Assembly: GCA_033297075.1 (NCBI GenBank)
Contig: MU858147.1
Coordinates: 1 to 64,000, forward strand
Reading direction: 5' to 3'
DNA length: 64,000 nt
Origin: Rhypophila decipiens
Lineage: Eukaryota > Ascomycota > Sordariomycetes > Sordariales > Naviculisporaceae
The translations under genes were made by a program, and so were the position numbers. The notes below the pieces were generated by a model, which worked only from the letters and a program-made list of their open reading frames with translations, searched no databases and had not been told where the DNA came from. Positions 23,485 to 35,623 of this stretch are shown here, one piece after another. Numbering within the stretch: the first letter of the stretch is position 1; each line of letters begins with the position of its first letter.

Positions 23485-24208
23485 CTTGGATATCTTTGTT
23501 GGAGCTGAGTCTTGGGAGTTGAGATGGGTGCTTGCTTTATTGGTGGTGATGGAGGATCGGAAAAACAATTCTCTTGTCGACAACCGCCGACCTTATATAC
23601 CCGATCATTGTTTGCTCCAGCTCCACTAATTGTCATCAACAATGCGATCCGTATTGTGATCTCGACTCTTGTCCATCTCCCCAGCGATCGTCTTCACGAT
23701 GAGCGTCATAGCCTCGTACGTAATATGTGGCCACGGATATGGCCGAACAATCGTAGCATTCCAGCGAAGCGAGCTCGATGCCCATTCCTCCCGTGGTTTT
23801 CTCGACGGGGACTCCCGGACGCCACAATGCTTGAGTGGTGAAGAAATCGGAATGGGACTCTTCTCGACGGAATGAAAATGGGGCCGCAGGGACAACGAGT
23901 TTCGGAGTTGCAGCGAGCCGGTCCTTAGCTCCCCACAACCGGGCCGCAAGGTCGGACCAGCGCAGGGATACTCCTTTTTCGAGTAAACAATGAGCCTCTT
24001 TCCTTGATCCGAGTCAACAACATGCACTCTTGAAGGTCTTGGCAATTACACGGCACTGAATACATTGTTTATATTCTCTTTGTTCGGCTTCTGATTGTCT
24101 TCCGGCCCAGCTTCACATCCTCCTTGTTACTCGGTTTCCATGCCGGACTGCTCGCTCCAAAAGCAGCACCCCCCAGCCCCGTGCATATTCATATACTGTA
24201 AGAGCCCT
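23485..24208. other. Intergenic, nothing recognised
   Basis: This is the promoter side of the HsbA-like gene and the 3' flank of the beta-propeller gene. Short overlapping frames on both strands look spurious. Confidence 0.4.
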
Positions 24209-25945
24209 TCAAACCTTCAAAACCCACAAAGAGCCATTAAAAAAGACATGATGCCCCGTCCCAAAGACGAGATAGCGCCCCTGCACAGAAACCCCAGCAA
24301 GGTGATATTCCCCCAAATCCAGCTCTTTCACAACCTCGCCCGTGCCCTTCTTCATAAACTTCAACCCACCTTTGAATATCATATTCCCCCCCGCATCAAA
24401 AGTTCTGTAATCCTGCCATCCCATCACCACAAGATCCCCAACCACGGTAGGCGGGTTACTCGCCAGTGCGTTTTCCTTAGTGGGAATCTGCCAGAGTATT
24501 TTTCCAGTCTGTAAATCAACCGCCGAATGGGCTCCCCCGGCTACTGTCGGTCTAGTATCTGGACTTCCGGGCGAGGGTAAAGGACCAGGTTTCCAGCTTG
24601 TCGAGGCCGTGTTGGCTTCGTTAAAGTAGACTCTTCCCGAGTTATCGACCGAGATTCCCCACATTATTCCCCCGCTTTGGCCGCCTGGTCCGGCTTTGGT
24701 CGACCATTTGACTTGGCCCGTTGAGGCGTATAGAGCGTGAATTTCCCCGTTTTTCTGGCCTATCACTAGCAGATCGTCGATTTTCTCCGGGGGGTTGTTA
24801 CCCTTGCCTTTACCTTTACCGCCGGGAGGAGATTGTGATTGCTGGGACTTGGGCACGTAGACGGGTGCTATGGCGAAATCTGCATCTGGTCCTGGGGACC
24901 CGATGCATAGGTCTGGGTTGATGGGCGGGATGGTGCAGGCTACTGTCCACGAGTCGAGCGGGCCAAGGTGTCTCGCCCATTTTGGATAGCCCGTGTTTAG
25001 GTCCAGGGCGATGACACTATTTTGCCAGACTCGGTCGGGGATGGTGCAGAGGGTTGGATCTGCTGTGCAGGGCAGATAGGCGTCGGGGACGGAATAGACG
25101 TTGCCTGTGGCGTAGTAGACGCTGTTTCGGGAAGTGTCGATGGCAGGCTGGGAGCCCCAGATTGCTGCGCCTGACCAGCGGCCTGGGCTGCCTGGGCGTT
25201 GGTCGTCTTCTGGTAGGGTCTTGCGGGTCCAGAGGATGGTGAATTTCTTTTGGGGGATCGAGTACCGCACTGCCACGGCGGTTCCTATGAATGTGTAGGG
25301 TTCGGAAGAATTTGAGGATCCGGCGTTGGGGTCAAAGGAGACGGTGGATTCTTCCGAGGAGGAGACGCCTAGGTAGAGGGTGTTGGTTGGGAGATGGAGA
25401 GATGGGGACTGTGTGATTTGGGCCAGATGGTGTGTGTCGATCTGGATTCTCGCAAGGATCTGGCCTGTGTCGAGGTTGGCAGCAAAGACGAGTGCTTGCC
25501 GGAAAGTTGCAAAGTAGAGGATCTTGTTCTTGACATCGACTTGTGGGGTTGTGCGAGAGACGGCGGCTATCAGGGCTGCTTGCATGGGTGAGGCGGGAGG
25601 GCCAAAGGACTCGATCAGGGCGGTTACGTTGATTTGCCATTTTGTGCGGCAGGTGGTGTAGTCGACTGCTGTGATGGAGCCGTTCCATGCTGGAAAGTAG
25701 GCCGTGTTGCCAATCACGGTTGGGGCCACGCTTATTCCGCCTGGAAAGGGGATGCGGCAGTGAACAGAAGCCCCGGCAATGGTCGACGAGTTGATGAGTG
25801 TGTTGGACGATGCCCATCGGTTGTTCAGGTTTGATCCCGAGTAGCCGAGCCATGCTTGCTCTGGGGCGGCGAGACCAGTTGGAAGGGAAAAGAGGAGAGC
25901 AGCTGCCAGGGAGAGGCTTTGGGCCATGGTGTTGGGAGGACCCAT
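24209..25945 (-). CDS. Secreted PQQ-like beta-propeller protein, 578 aa
   Basis: A single exon. The first ATG (25945, context CACC) gives MGPPNT before a second ATG at 25927, which starts the signal peptide MAQSLSLAAALLFSLPTGLA. Repeated blade motifs follow: GNTAYFPAWNGSITAVD, SRNSVYYATGNVYSV, NSVIALDLNTGYPKWARHL, NGEIHALYASTGQVKWS and AVDLQTGKILWQI. This is the quinoprotein-dehydrogenase-like propeller seen in polyvinyl-alcohol dehydrogenase and related secreted fungal proteins. No haem c motif (CxxCH) is present, so it is not a quinohaemoprotein. Several NxS/T sites and a basic linker (GGKGKGKG) are visible. Whether it binds PQQ or is an enzyme cannot be decided from the sequence. Confidence 0.87.
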   Translation of the reverse strand: MGPPNTMAQSLSLAAALLFSLPTGLAAPEQAWLGYSGSNLNNRWASSNTLINSSTIAGASVHCRIPFPGGISVAPTVIGNTAYFPAWNGSITAVDYTTCRTKWQINVTALIESFGPPASPMQAALIAAVSRTTPQVDVKNKILYFATFRQALVFAANLDTGQILARIQIDTHHLAQITQSPSLHLPTNTLYLGVSSSEESTVSFDPNAGSSNSSEPYTFIGTAVAVRYSIPQKKFTILWTRKTLPEDDQRPGSPGRWSGAAIWGSQPAIDTSRNSVYYATGNVYSVPDAYLPCTADPTLCTIPDRVWQNSVIALDLNTGYPKWARHLGPLDSWTVACTIPPINPDLCIGSPGPDADFAIAPVYVPKSQQSQSPPGGKGKGKGNNPPEKIDDLLVIGQKNGEIHALYASTGQVKWSTKAGPGGQSGGIMWGISVDNSGRVYFNEANTASTSWKPGPLPSPGSPDTRPTVAGGAHSAVDLQTGKILWQIPTKENALASNPPTVVGDLVVMGWQDYRTFDAGGNMIFKGGLKFMKKGTGEVVKELDLGEYHLAGVSVQGRYLVFGTGHHVFFNGSLWVLKV

Positions 25946-27095
25946 GGTGACAGATTAGCGGGTAGCTGACATGAGAACCGACAGTTTGGATACTGTAGCG
26001 GATGGGAATGGTCCGTATTTATTGGGACTGGAATCGGTGTCGGAGACGATAGGCAAAGTTCATTTAATTGGCTGCCATGTTGATCTCGGATGTTCAACCC
26101 TGCTTCTGCGCATACGGAGACTGCACGATACCACACCAGCAGTCCCAGGAGCTAGATGTCGTGCTGAGTAACCACACCCCGGCAGGCAGCTGGAGCTCGC
26201 ATTTGCATATTCCCGAGTCTCACCTCGTATTCAAGCGAAACCGAGAATGTATATCATCAACGGCAAATCGTCAACTGACACTACCTGACAAGGCTCCTTG
26301 GTCGGGAATTCTCAGGCCTCAGTCAAGTGTATTAAAGGCCCCAAGAAGCCGAGTTGTAGACCTTGTTTCCGTAGTTTAGAGCGTTCATATTGTCAAAGTC
26401 ACTCGCATGGCCAGAACACTTCAAAAGTATCTCGGCTTGGACTATTTACTCCAGGGTATGATCGAGTCAGCCACCGAGATGTGGTGTAACCCTCTACGCA
26501 TGATAATATTGGTTCCTTCTCCTGAATAATACCGCCTCGCATGTCTGCCCTCTTTTGACCGGGTATTCCATACAATTTGGGCTGTATCATGCATGGTCTG
26601 TAAGGAACTTCTGAATGTACGGGGTAGCAGGCCGTGTATAATGCAACAGCACATCCTGATATTACAGTACATGCGGATAGCGTGAAACTGGTTTAGCTTG
26701 GAATCGCCGACAACTTATTGGCGAATGAGAAATGGCTGGGTGCTGCCCTTTTTGGCCGATATAAGGTACCTGCTGTCACATCAAGCAATAGAAGCAAGAG
26801 GGATTCCTTCAAGTTGAACACCCCACATAGAGGTCGGCAGCAGAACTAAACCTATCTAGCCCAAATCACCACCGTGCGTAGCCAACTTAGATCTAGGCCC
26901 TGTTCGCCCTTAAACTGTACCCCAAAACTAACCAGACCATATGTCAAGAGTCATCAACTCCATAAAATCTTGAATACATGCCCGACATATGCTCATAAAC
27001 CCTTCCTGCTCACGCCACCCCAAAAGCCCGAATGACCTCTTAATAGGCCCCAGAAGCCAACTAGGATAATAGACGCATCGCAAAGAATCAAGATA
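25946..27095. other. Intergenic, nothing recognised
   Basis: No frame above 103 codons and none convincing. A single degenerate match to the 22-bp minisatellite (GGACTATTTACTCCAG) occurs near 26438-26453. Confidence 0.4.
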
Positions 27096-27603
27096 TCAAA
27101 TCATCGGGTATAATCCACTGCAGCCGAGTTTTTGGGTTTGCCTCCAGCTCGAGCAATTTACTCGGGGGGTAGGCTCGATGGGAAGAGGACAGACAGCTCC
27201 CAAATTGTGGCGGTCACAGCACATCTTGAACTCCTCCTGCTCGGGCTGGCCAAGAGCAGGGCAGTGCTGTGTTGAAGAAGGTATGGGTCAGTTATCAACC
27301 AGACTGGAGGAGAATCGTTCTGGCAGATGTGGAAGTGGAGCGAAAACTTACATGGCCCAGCGGCGTGATGTCTTCACGGCAGCAATTGTGGGTAGGGGGT
27401 CCGGCGACGTCACCACCACCGCCGTCCAAGGTGGAGGGGATGGGGCGCGGATCGAGGCACCAGCAGTCCTGGAGATCTCCATGTCCCTGGGCCTTGGGGG
27501 CAACGTAGTCGCCGTCCTTGCTGGGGATGGCTGTCGCAATCACGCCTGTCATGGTGGCTGCCAGGACTAGGCCGACGACGTTGACGAGGTTGGTGAAATG
27601 CAT
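27096..27603 (-). CDS. Small secreted Cys-rich protein (effector-like), about 140 aa
   Basis: Two exons: 27352-27603 and 27096-27266. The intron at 27267-27351 runs from GTAAGT to CACAG, phase 0. The signal peptide is MHFTNLVNVVGLVLAATMTG. The mature protein has CWCLDPR, a Gly run, HNCCRED, HCPALGQ, FKMCCDRHN and GAVCPLP, giving about ten clustered cysteines likely to form disulfides. Size, signal peptide and cysteine density match the fungal effector-like class. No known family is recognised. The last 25 residues are less certain, as a further intron cannot be excluded. The donor and acceptor are strong, and the Cys pattern continues across the join. Confidence 0.68.
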
Positions 27604-28149
27604 GGTTGCTGACTTGGATGTTGTTAATTGAGTATATTCCTCGGTGTTTATGAAAGAATATGTTTGAGAATGCAAATCAATGGATGCTTGACTGTGGTGT
27701 TGACAATTATCAAGAAGGGATCGGAATAGTGCCCTAAATGAAAAGACAGCGGAGCAGTGTGCTTAAATTACATGTAGGGGAGCCCCTCGGCGGTCCAGAC
27801 TTCCCGTCTGCTCAAGTGCCGGTGGGGAAAAGAGCATCATGGGACGGGAAACATGCTCATGGTCACGGTATCTTGCCTGACGGTACCAGGTATGAGACGT
27901 CGAATCACTTGGGAAGGGGTGGTATCCCATACCGTTCATCTGTCAATTCCCAGGTCGCTGGACGAAAGCCACAAGCCCATTGAGCTTCGAGATGACGTAC
28001 CCCAGGCCATGTGTTGAGATCAAATGCAAGTTTAATACGGAGTAAGGGGCAATCAGAATGAAATCATGTTCATTAACAATACAGCACTAACACTAGCGGT
28101 AGGTACCAACGGTAGTTTTATCCCAACAAGGAAAACCCCATCCAACTTA
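27604..28149. other. Intergenic, nothing recognised
   Basis: Promoter side of the small secreted protein gene. One TACGGAGTA copy lies at 28036-28044. No coding frame is supported. Confidence 0.45.
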
Positions 28150-30474
28150 TTACACCCTAAACAAGGCAATGGTGTTGATAAACCCATTCTCGTTCTTGTT
28201 CGCACTGGCAATGTCATTCCCATTGTACATGATCATCTTGGTCGTGCCGACCGTGTTGAGGTTATACACGCTCACCCGGCTCGAGTCTTTAACAGAAAAG
28301 ATGCGGGTCTGACAGCTGTGACCCTGCCCCACCTGCGCGCAGTTGTTATCATTGTTCTTGAAGAAGCTGTAAAGACCCGCACCATACACCAACACGTCGG
28401 AGCTCTTGAAGATGCGCAGTCCCCAGCCGGACTGGCCCTTGTCGATGGTGACGTCGTTGTACGCTGACGTGAAGGGGAAAGGAATGAGGGCATCGGGGTT
28501 CGGTTGGTAGTAGGCCGTCTCGGTCTGGATCTGGCCCATGACAATGTTCTTGGTGCCCACGAGGTGGTATTCGTACTGCTGGTGGTGCTCAACGCCCGTG
28601 CCGTACAGCCAGATGTTGCCTGCTGTGCTCTCGATGAGAAGACCGCGGCCCGTGTAGACGGTGATTTGCTGGTTGTTGGCCGGCATCTCCATGTCGTGGT
28701 CGGCCACCCAGAGCCAGCAGTTCTCCATGAGGAGGCCGGATGACTGCTTGGTAATGTGCATGCTGAGGAAGCCAGAGATACAGCCAGGCTTGATGTTATC
28801 CTTGGTGGCTACCGTTCCGGGCGTCTTGGCGCATTGGGCGAGCTGGATGTTAGAACCAGCAAAACCACCAATGCGGACGTGGACGTCCCACATGCCAGAG
28901 GGGTTGGCCGAGCCCGAGTTGAGGTTGTACTGGATGAGAATGGCACCGGCTTGGGCGCCCTGGGTCGATACTATCATGTTGGACCATTCGATGCTGCCGG
29001 CCTGGCCGGGGCTGCCGATCTGGACAACAGGGCGGGGGCTGTTCATGTTGTTGAAGTTGGCGCCCGAAGACATGATGATGGGCCACGATTCACCAGTGAT
29101 GCGGGAGCCAGGAGGAATCTTGATGGTGTTGGTCACCCTGTAAATACCCGCGTCGAAGTGGACCACCTTCTTGGCAGCCGCAGCCGAGGCAAGCAGGTTG
29201 TTGATGGCAGCCGTGTCGTCCGCCTTTCCATCACCCTTGGCACCGGCACTGCGTGCAGTGACGAAGCCCGACTTGAGCACCTTCTCGTACGTGGGCTTGG
29301 AGAGAGCGTAATACTTGCCGTTGCGGAGAAGCGAGGCCGGCCGGTTGTTCGGTGTGAGCACTTTCTGGAACTTGACAGGTCCCGTGTTCTTGGTGTACTC
29401 GTTGCCACGTCCCCACGCGGCAACAGTCGTTCTTCCCGTGCTTCCAGCAAGGACGGTGCCGGTTGTGCCTCGGATAGCAGTGGGAACGTTGTTCAGAGCA
29501 AGGTTCTCGACTATGAGGTTGTTGGGCGTGGCTGGGCCAGTTCCCGCCGTGTTGCCAAAGGTGATGCCCACTGGCGTGTTGTTGATCTGGCTGTCGACAA
29601 TGACAACCGAGCCCACGGCAAGCGCGGTCCCATCGACGGCGGTGAAATCGAAACCAACCTTGCAGTTGTTGATGGACACGCCCTGGTATGTCCAGCCCCA
29701 CGACCACAGTTGCTTGATGGCCGTCTGCGCATTCCAAAACGTGAGGTTGCGCATGGTGAACTGCTGGTTGCCCACAGTCATTCCGTTGCCTCCACCGTGG
29801 AAGACGAGGTCGCCCAGATAGCCACCAGACCCCTCCTCCATGAAGATGCCCTCGTGCTTGCTGTTGGTGCCCTGCGCCATCTTGAAGACGACGTTGCTGA
29901 TCGACGTGGCCTGAGACGAGGGCCAATGGATGCCGGCGACTTCCCGCGTGGCCGGGATGGCGGTAAGATCGATGACGAGGTTGTTCACTTGACGCCAGAA
30001 GACGTTGGTAGCGCCCCAGGCAAGTCCGTTAGCGCCGTACGGGTTGCTGTCGAGAAGCCATCTCGCGCTGAAGCTCGGCGTGGCCTTGAGAGTGGCCATG
30101 CAGCCGGGGATGGGGTTTCCATGGAGGATGGTGTAGTAGTAGTCGATGATGGGAGCCGACACGATATAGGTTCCCGAGGGGAAGAAGATGGTGGCCGGCT
30201 CCTTGGTCGAGCCGGTGCAGCCGGGTCCGCAGCGGCCGTTGTCGCTGATGGCCCTGTTGATGGCGGCTGTGTCGTCCGTCTTGCCATCGCCCTTGGCACC
30301 ATAGTCCTTCACATTCCGGAACGTCTTGTAGTTGGCCGGCGCAAACGGGGCGACACCCTTTCCACCGACCTGGTAGAGGTAGTAGTCGGAGCACTTTTGG
30401 GCGTTGGCAGCCTCGAGAAAGAATAATAAGGAGACAAGCGTCGCAAGAAGCGACTGCAAGGAGAAACCGCGCAT
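28150..30474 (-). CDS. GH55 exo-beta-1,3-glucanase, 774 aa, secreted
   Basis: An intronless gene. The signal peptide is MRGFSLQSLLATLVSLLFFL, ending near EAANA. Two parallel beta-helix domains each begin with the pectate-lyase-3 type motif: VKDYGAKGDGKTDDTAAIN (about 53-71) and RSAGAKGDGKADDTAAIN (near 413-430). This twin-helix layout, the motifs FFPSGTYIVSAPI and GSRITGESWPIIM, and the length are characteristic of glycoside hydrolase family 55, which releases glucose or gentiobiose from beta-1,3-glucans. It may remodel the fungus's own wall or attack other fungi. A 556-codon antisense frame (28756-30426) is composition-driven. Upstream there is a C run near 30642-30653. Confidence 0.95.
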   Translation of the reverse strand: MRGFSLQSLLATLVSLLFFLEAANAQKCSDYYLYQVGGKGVAPFAPANYKTFRNVKDYGAKGDGKTDDTAAINRAISDNGRCGPGCTGSTKEPATIFFPSGTYIVSAPIIDYYYTILHGNPIPGCMATLKATPSFSARWLLDSNPYGANGLAWGATNVFWRQVNNLVIDLTAIPATREVAGIHWPSSQATSISNVVFKMAQGTNSKHEGIFMEEGSGGYLGDLVFHGGGNGMTVGNQQFTMRNLTFWNAQTAIKQLWSWGWTYQGVSINNCKVGFDFTAVDGTALAVGSVVIVDSQINNTPVGITFGNTAGTGPATPNNLIVENLALNNVPTAIRGTTGTVLAGSTGRTTVAAWGRGNEYTKNTGPVKFQKVLTPNNRPASLLRNGKYYALSKPTYEKVLKSGFVTARSAGAKGDGKADDTAAINNLLASAAAAKKVVHFDAGIYRVTNTIKIPPGSRITGESWPIIMSSGANFNNMNSPRPVVQIGSPGQAGSIEWSNMIVSTQGAQAGAILIQYNLNSGSANPSGMWDVHVRIGGFAGSNIQLAQCAKTPGTVATKDNIKPGCISGFLSMHITKQSSGLLMENCWLWVADHDMEMPANNQQITVYTGRGLLIESTAGNIWLYGTGVEHHQQYEYHLVGTKNIVMGQIQTETAYYQPNPDALIPFPFTSAYNDVTIDKGQSGWGLRIFKSSDVLVYGAGLYSFFKNNDNNCAQVGQGHSCQTRIFSVKDSSRVSVYNLNTVGTTKMIMYNGNDIASANKNENGFINTIALFRV

Positions 30475-33400
30475 CGTGAAAGGGGTAAAGCGGAATAATA
30501 ATGAAACAGAAATAATGAGTGACTACGATGCTTGCAGGTCTGCAACAAGGGAACGAATGACTGACAGATGGCGTGGGAGACAACTCGGTGAAAAAGTGTC
30601 GTCACTTTCGCACATCGTGGGAAAGAAGTCTCTTTCGTCACCCCCCCCCCCGCTGCCCAGGAGGGGATCGACCGACTTTTAAGAGAGGGAGCGTCCAAGA
30701 CGCGGATCCCACTTTCGATTGCAATTGACTCTCCATTCCTTCCTGTTCCCTAGCGTCCGGCCTGGTTTCCACCCAGCTCAGCCCCACGAGGCCTAGAGCT
30801 TGCCGAGCTCGCCTTCCCCTTTTGGTCCATATCGAGGCCGTGAACCAAGGATCCAAGACTTTTGGCGAGTCCAGCTGTCAGTGTCCAGGTGGTCCAGGTG
30901 TGCCCTGCAGCCCAGCAGTCCGGAACCGTCAGAGGGAAGCGCTGCCGTCCCTTCCGATGGTCAGTGCTGCTTTTGACAGAAAAGCCTGAAAACGGCTCGT
31001 TGGCAAAGGTTAATGTCGTGGTGTCCTCGACGCGATGGGAGTCGGGAGGCTCTTGGTTCCTGGTGACAGAAACATCGAGTCAGAGTCCGACTTCAAGTCA
31101 TCAATTCACATTCACAATTGCTGCAAAGGACCCCCTGATGCTGCATTCGGGCCAATATTCGTGCGCCCTGGGCGTGAACACCGGCGCTATTTCCTTGGGC
31201 CTTTTCCCCTATTCGCCCGGTCGCGGTGGTGTGGTGATGCGCTAGGCCCGATAAAAGGACCCCTTGACAGGACATCAAAATTAACGTTCCACTCCACCAC
31301 CCACCCCGGTCCCTACCCCCAGGCACACACAAAAGACTGGCCAATCCGCTGTCGACCCTGTTCACGATCCCGCTTTTCTCGAGGTCTTGGCACCCTTCAT
31401 GCTCACAACACGACATTGTGCGACCGACCGTGCACCCTTTGCCAATGTGACCTTTTCTTGTTGTTTTTTATAGATTTCTTTTGGTGATCGCTACCCCGTA
31501 GATTCGATTCTGTCACAATCAGCAAGCCACAAGCTCCTGGCCGTCTGCCCAAATTTATTGATGTTGGGCATTTCAACATCGGTCCATATTTTCCTAGCAA
31601 AACACGTCGAGTGATGAGGGCGGGACGGCATCAATTGATCCAAAATGACCTTCGCGACCAACGATATGACATTTCAAAAGGGGACAGCATTGCATAAGTT
31701 GCCTCGGCCGCAGATGACCAACAGGATCGGAACGTGATATCCTACCGGCAAAGGTTAAAGAGGTCCAAAACTGGGGTCCCCTACAACTAACACCAAACAC
31801 ACTACACAACCACCACAAAACAGCTTCAAAGCTGAATATCTTTACAACTACATAATAAATCTGCGAATTTTCTTTGATAAATGGAAATTTCAGGTAGATT
31901 TTAGTTAATTTTAACCTTCTTTACCTCTAATGTCAATTTGGTATGTGGTTTTGACACGATCCTAATGTTGGTCTTAGAGAAAAAAGCTATCGAGATGTTC
32001 GCGTTGCTGTTAGTGCAGCGGTCTTGGCGTAATCTTAGAAGCTTTTGTGGGGCGGTTTTTTCTATGTGTTTTGGACCTCTTTAACACCAGCCATCGTACC
32101 TGACACTACCCTGTTCTCGGTGGACCAACACGATGTTGGTAACTTCTGCCTGAAAGCTTGATAACGTGATAATCTCCTCTGCATGAGTTTTCCTTCACAT
32201 TCCGGGTTTTTGGGACTTTTCGACTGGACCGGGGTCAACCGTTGCGGCTCTTAAGAAATTTCCACTTCACCATCTCCGAAGGGCGGGTATCCCAGTGGAT
32301 GAATTCCCAGCTGGGTTTAGCATGGACGTTAGCGTGAGCTAGCTCTGAGCTGAAGGGAAAGAAGAAAAAAGGGTTCACATGCATGAAGCAAGGGGTGTCG
32401 TTTTTGACTTGTCTCTCTTTCAAAAAGAAGCTACGGGGATCCACAATCCCGGAACCGGGGTACTGCCGGAGTCGCTGCCCAATTATCGGAGATCCGCAAC
32501 TACTTGCCGCCGTCGGAGTTAACATTCCACGGCCCGAGACAGGTCGCGAGAAATCACCGTTTCTCCCCCGCAAATTTGTACCCTTGAGGCTCTTTAAGCG
32601 GCGGTGAGCTACATGACTGGTGAGCTGTCCCGACGCCGTGCATCGACCTCATTCGGAGCTTTTCTTGCATGTTTTTCCCTCAACGTTGAGGCGTAACAGA
32701 AACAAAGCTGTACTCGCCGCCGCCATACCTCATGAGCCGCACCGACAGAGTACCCGTGCCCGTTCTCGATTTGCAATGACAAGTCTTGCCGTCAGCAAAT
32801 CATTGCTTAGATCGCCGTTGAGGTAAGCAAAATAGCATTTTGATGCGCATTATGGGGTTCCACCGTTGTGGCATGGAAGGTTTCCAGGTGGTCGTGAACA
32901 TCATGCACCGCGGCGCATGTCAGCATCTAATGATCGGATGAGCGGGAAGGATTTCTGCCCTACTGCCATCCATTCCTTTTTATCATTATTCATGCGGTAA
33001 GCATTGGCATTCATATTGCGAACAAAGAAAGGAGTAAATAATACACTCCAGGAGCTTTGAGATCACTGATGTCGAGCACCATGCCTCCTCGTGTCTCTCA
33101 TTATTATTACAGCCCCTGGATGGTCATCATTACACCGACCAGCAGGACCGCGCAGGAACAGGAAGTAAGTTCTCGTCTACGCAGGCCATAAATCAATCTG
33201 AGCGATTCCAGTTCGTTACCGTCCTCGGTAGCTTAGATCCTACACGCTTTCGTGTTAGAAAAAGTAATCATCATTCATCAAGGTATCCATGACCGAAAGC
33301 AAGAACGATGGCTGTCTCTGGAGAAAGGGCTCAGGTAATCGTTACATATCAAAAAAGTGTAAACACCTACTGAGAACATTGTTGATGTCATGTATTTTAG

Positions 33401-35623
33401 GCGCTTGTCGGCACAGGGTGAGCTTATTCACAGGATGCAGTTTGAAGAGCCGTTTACCATTGAACGCATTCTCCTTTCTATGCCAAGGGGATGGAACCAA
33501 TCCAGAGTCTCCGGTCCCTCTCTTTGAGATAGAGATGAATCTTACTGCGTTCTCGATGTAAGTCTCGTCTCTACAGCTCATATAGATGCGAAGTTCCACA
33601 CGTACCAGAAGTCCTTCAGAGATGGGTCTGTGACTGCGGACTAAAGCAAACACAAGTAGGATATGTCCAATCTGTAAGAGGAAGGGTAGACTTTGGTTAC
33701 CTCAGTGTTCAGACTCCAGTTTGCAGTAACATCGTGATGATTACACAGAGGTCATATTCTCTTTAATATTGGGATTCACAGGATAGTGTCTTAAAACTAG
33801 ACAAGATTACAAAGGGGATCTTGCTATGGACTGTCGATGTTCTTGATGGCACTTTGTGAATAGACGTGAAGATGAGACCCTTGAGAAAGTACTTACTCAG
33901 CCACGTATCATTTCTCCCGTGACAACAGACACAAGGGTAGTGCAGCACGGTGTTCATTATATCCGTTGGACAGGACGAGTGTGGACTGTGGGTGCATGTG
34001 CTAACTCCCATCTTCATATTAACTAATACCTGAATCTGGATGATCGGACGAATGACTACCTTCACCGGCGGCAAGTTTATGCTTATAAAGAACAAGCTCC
34101 GAGCTTGCAACCAAACGTGGTATTACTATGTACACTTCCAGGGTTGTGAATAACTCTAAGAATAAGTATAAGACTCTTAAAGTTTAGCAACACGACCTCA
34201 AACTCCAGAGGTCCATTTTTCAGTGTTTATGCGCCGCGATGTGGCATCTTGGCAGGAGTCTGAGACAGACCAGACGAGACGACTTGGATGGACGAACGCC
34301 TTCCCCACAAAGGGGCACGGGCTTCAGGCGATCATCAGTGAGAGATGTGCAGATGCAAATCTTTGCATTGGATGCAGGCCGGGAGGAGGGGATGATCAGA
34401 TCGGTGAGTAGTCCTAGATTTCTTCGACGTATCCTGCAATATCGAGACCAGTATTGTGAAGCATCCGAAGGGGATGACAAGTCATACCCGCCGCTGAGCT
34501 GTGAGAGCTTCAGCCATGAATGTTTCACGATGTATTTCCCGCCTCTCTCTGGGGCTGCGGCGGGAGCTTCCAGTCCAGGATTTTATCCATGATGTTTCCA
34601 AGAAAAACGGTGGTCGGAGAAAGACCAACCTCTTACATGGGATGGCGCCTGCCATTAGACCGTAAGAACCGGTCAACAATCCAGGTGGTGTTTTGGAAGG
34701 CACCATTGCTTGGTGAAAGTGAAGGCGTGAAGTCAAAAATGGAGGCTCTTTCCTGCGGCACTTGGCGGGGTGCTAGCGTTAGAGCCCCCTTTCCACTGTA
34801 CCCACAGGGGCAATTAGTCGCCTCTGATTGGTCCGCGGAAGTCTTTTTAGGTTTCCAAGCCTGAGCGACAGGGAAGCTTGATCCTTCACTTTCTCCAACA
34901 TCGGGCACAAACTCAACGACAAAACAAAACAAACTCCCCAAACCCGGTCATGATTCCACCTGCTTTTTCCATTACGTTATGGCGTCCGGGACATGAAACG
35001 GGGTTCTCTTTGCAAACACCAGATGGAAAATTCCCCATCACACCCAGCAAATGCACCCGCGCGGCGAGTGGAAATCTTGTCACCAAGTGGCAAGAATGGC
35101 ATGTTTCGAGAGAATGCCAAGTCCTCTCCGGTCTTGGGTACCTCTTTGGATCCTTCTCCTCCGCGTTCTGGAGCAAGACAAACCCAGACAGAGTCCATCA
35201 CATCAGACTCGGGATGTGGGCGGCACCTAATTTTAGGTGACTCGCAGTGCACAGTAAGCCCTCAACGAACAGGACCAGGATCTGGGAGTCCCAAGTTGCA
35301 GATGGAGCTGCCATTCGGTCAAACTGCCGGGACTGGGGATGCCCCATATGGCGTTCTTGTCACTCTTGGTGGCGACGGCGAGACCCATTGGCACGGTTTG
35401 AACAAAAGCCTGTTCGCTCCAGTTTTGTGTCCATCTCGAATCTTTCTCCTTTTGTTTGCCAATTATCTTCCATGATGAGTGCAATCTAGGCATTGATCTT
35501 CAACCGACATTCTCTTCCCTTCTCCTGCATTGCTGTGCCCTGGTGGCTTCCTTTCCTGTCATTCTTTTCTTCTAATACCCCTTTATTCTTTTGTGCTTTG
35601 TAATATTTATTCACGTCTTCACA
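30475..35623. other. 5.1-kb region without a supported gene
   Basis: This is the longest gap in the window. It separates two divergent genes and is partly AT-rich (about 31.8-32.1 kb). At 33.07-33.76 kb there are start and splice-like signals: ATG at 33069, donors GTAAGT at about 33166 and 33559, an acceptor near 33398, and an open stretch at 33578-33765. No continuous model or family emerges, so this may be a decayed or missed gene. The rest, including the 1-kb promoter of the 35.6-kb gene, shows nothing recognisable. Confidence 0.4.

Noticed and set aside
22925..23629. A 234-codon plus-strand frame
   Set aside because: It covers exons and introns of the HsbA-like gene in antisense; the three-exon minus model keeps frame and has a signal peptide.
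28756..30426. A 556-codon open frame on the plus strand
   Set aside because: It lies wholly antisense to the GH55 gene, whose motifs, signal peptide and length are clear. The frame is a by-product of GC-rich third positions.
34878..35475. Overlapping plus-strand frames before the haem fusion gene
   Set aside because: Two phases are open at once with no domain, and the region is the expected promoter and leader of the next gene.
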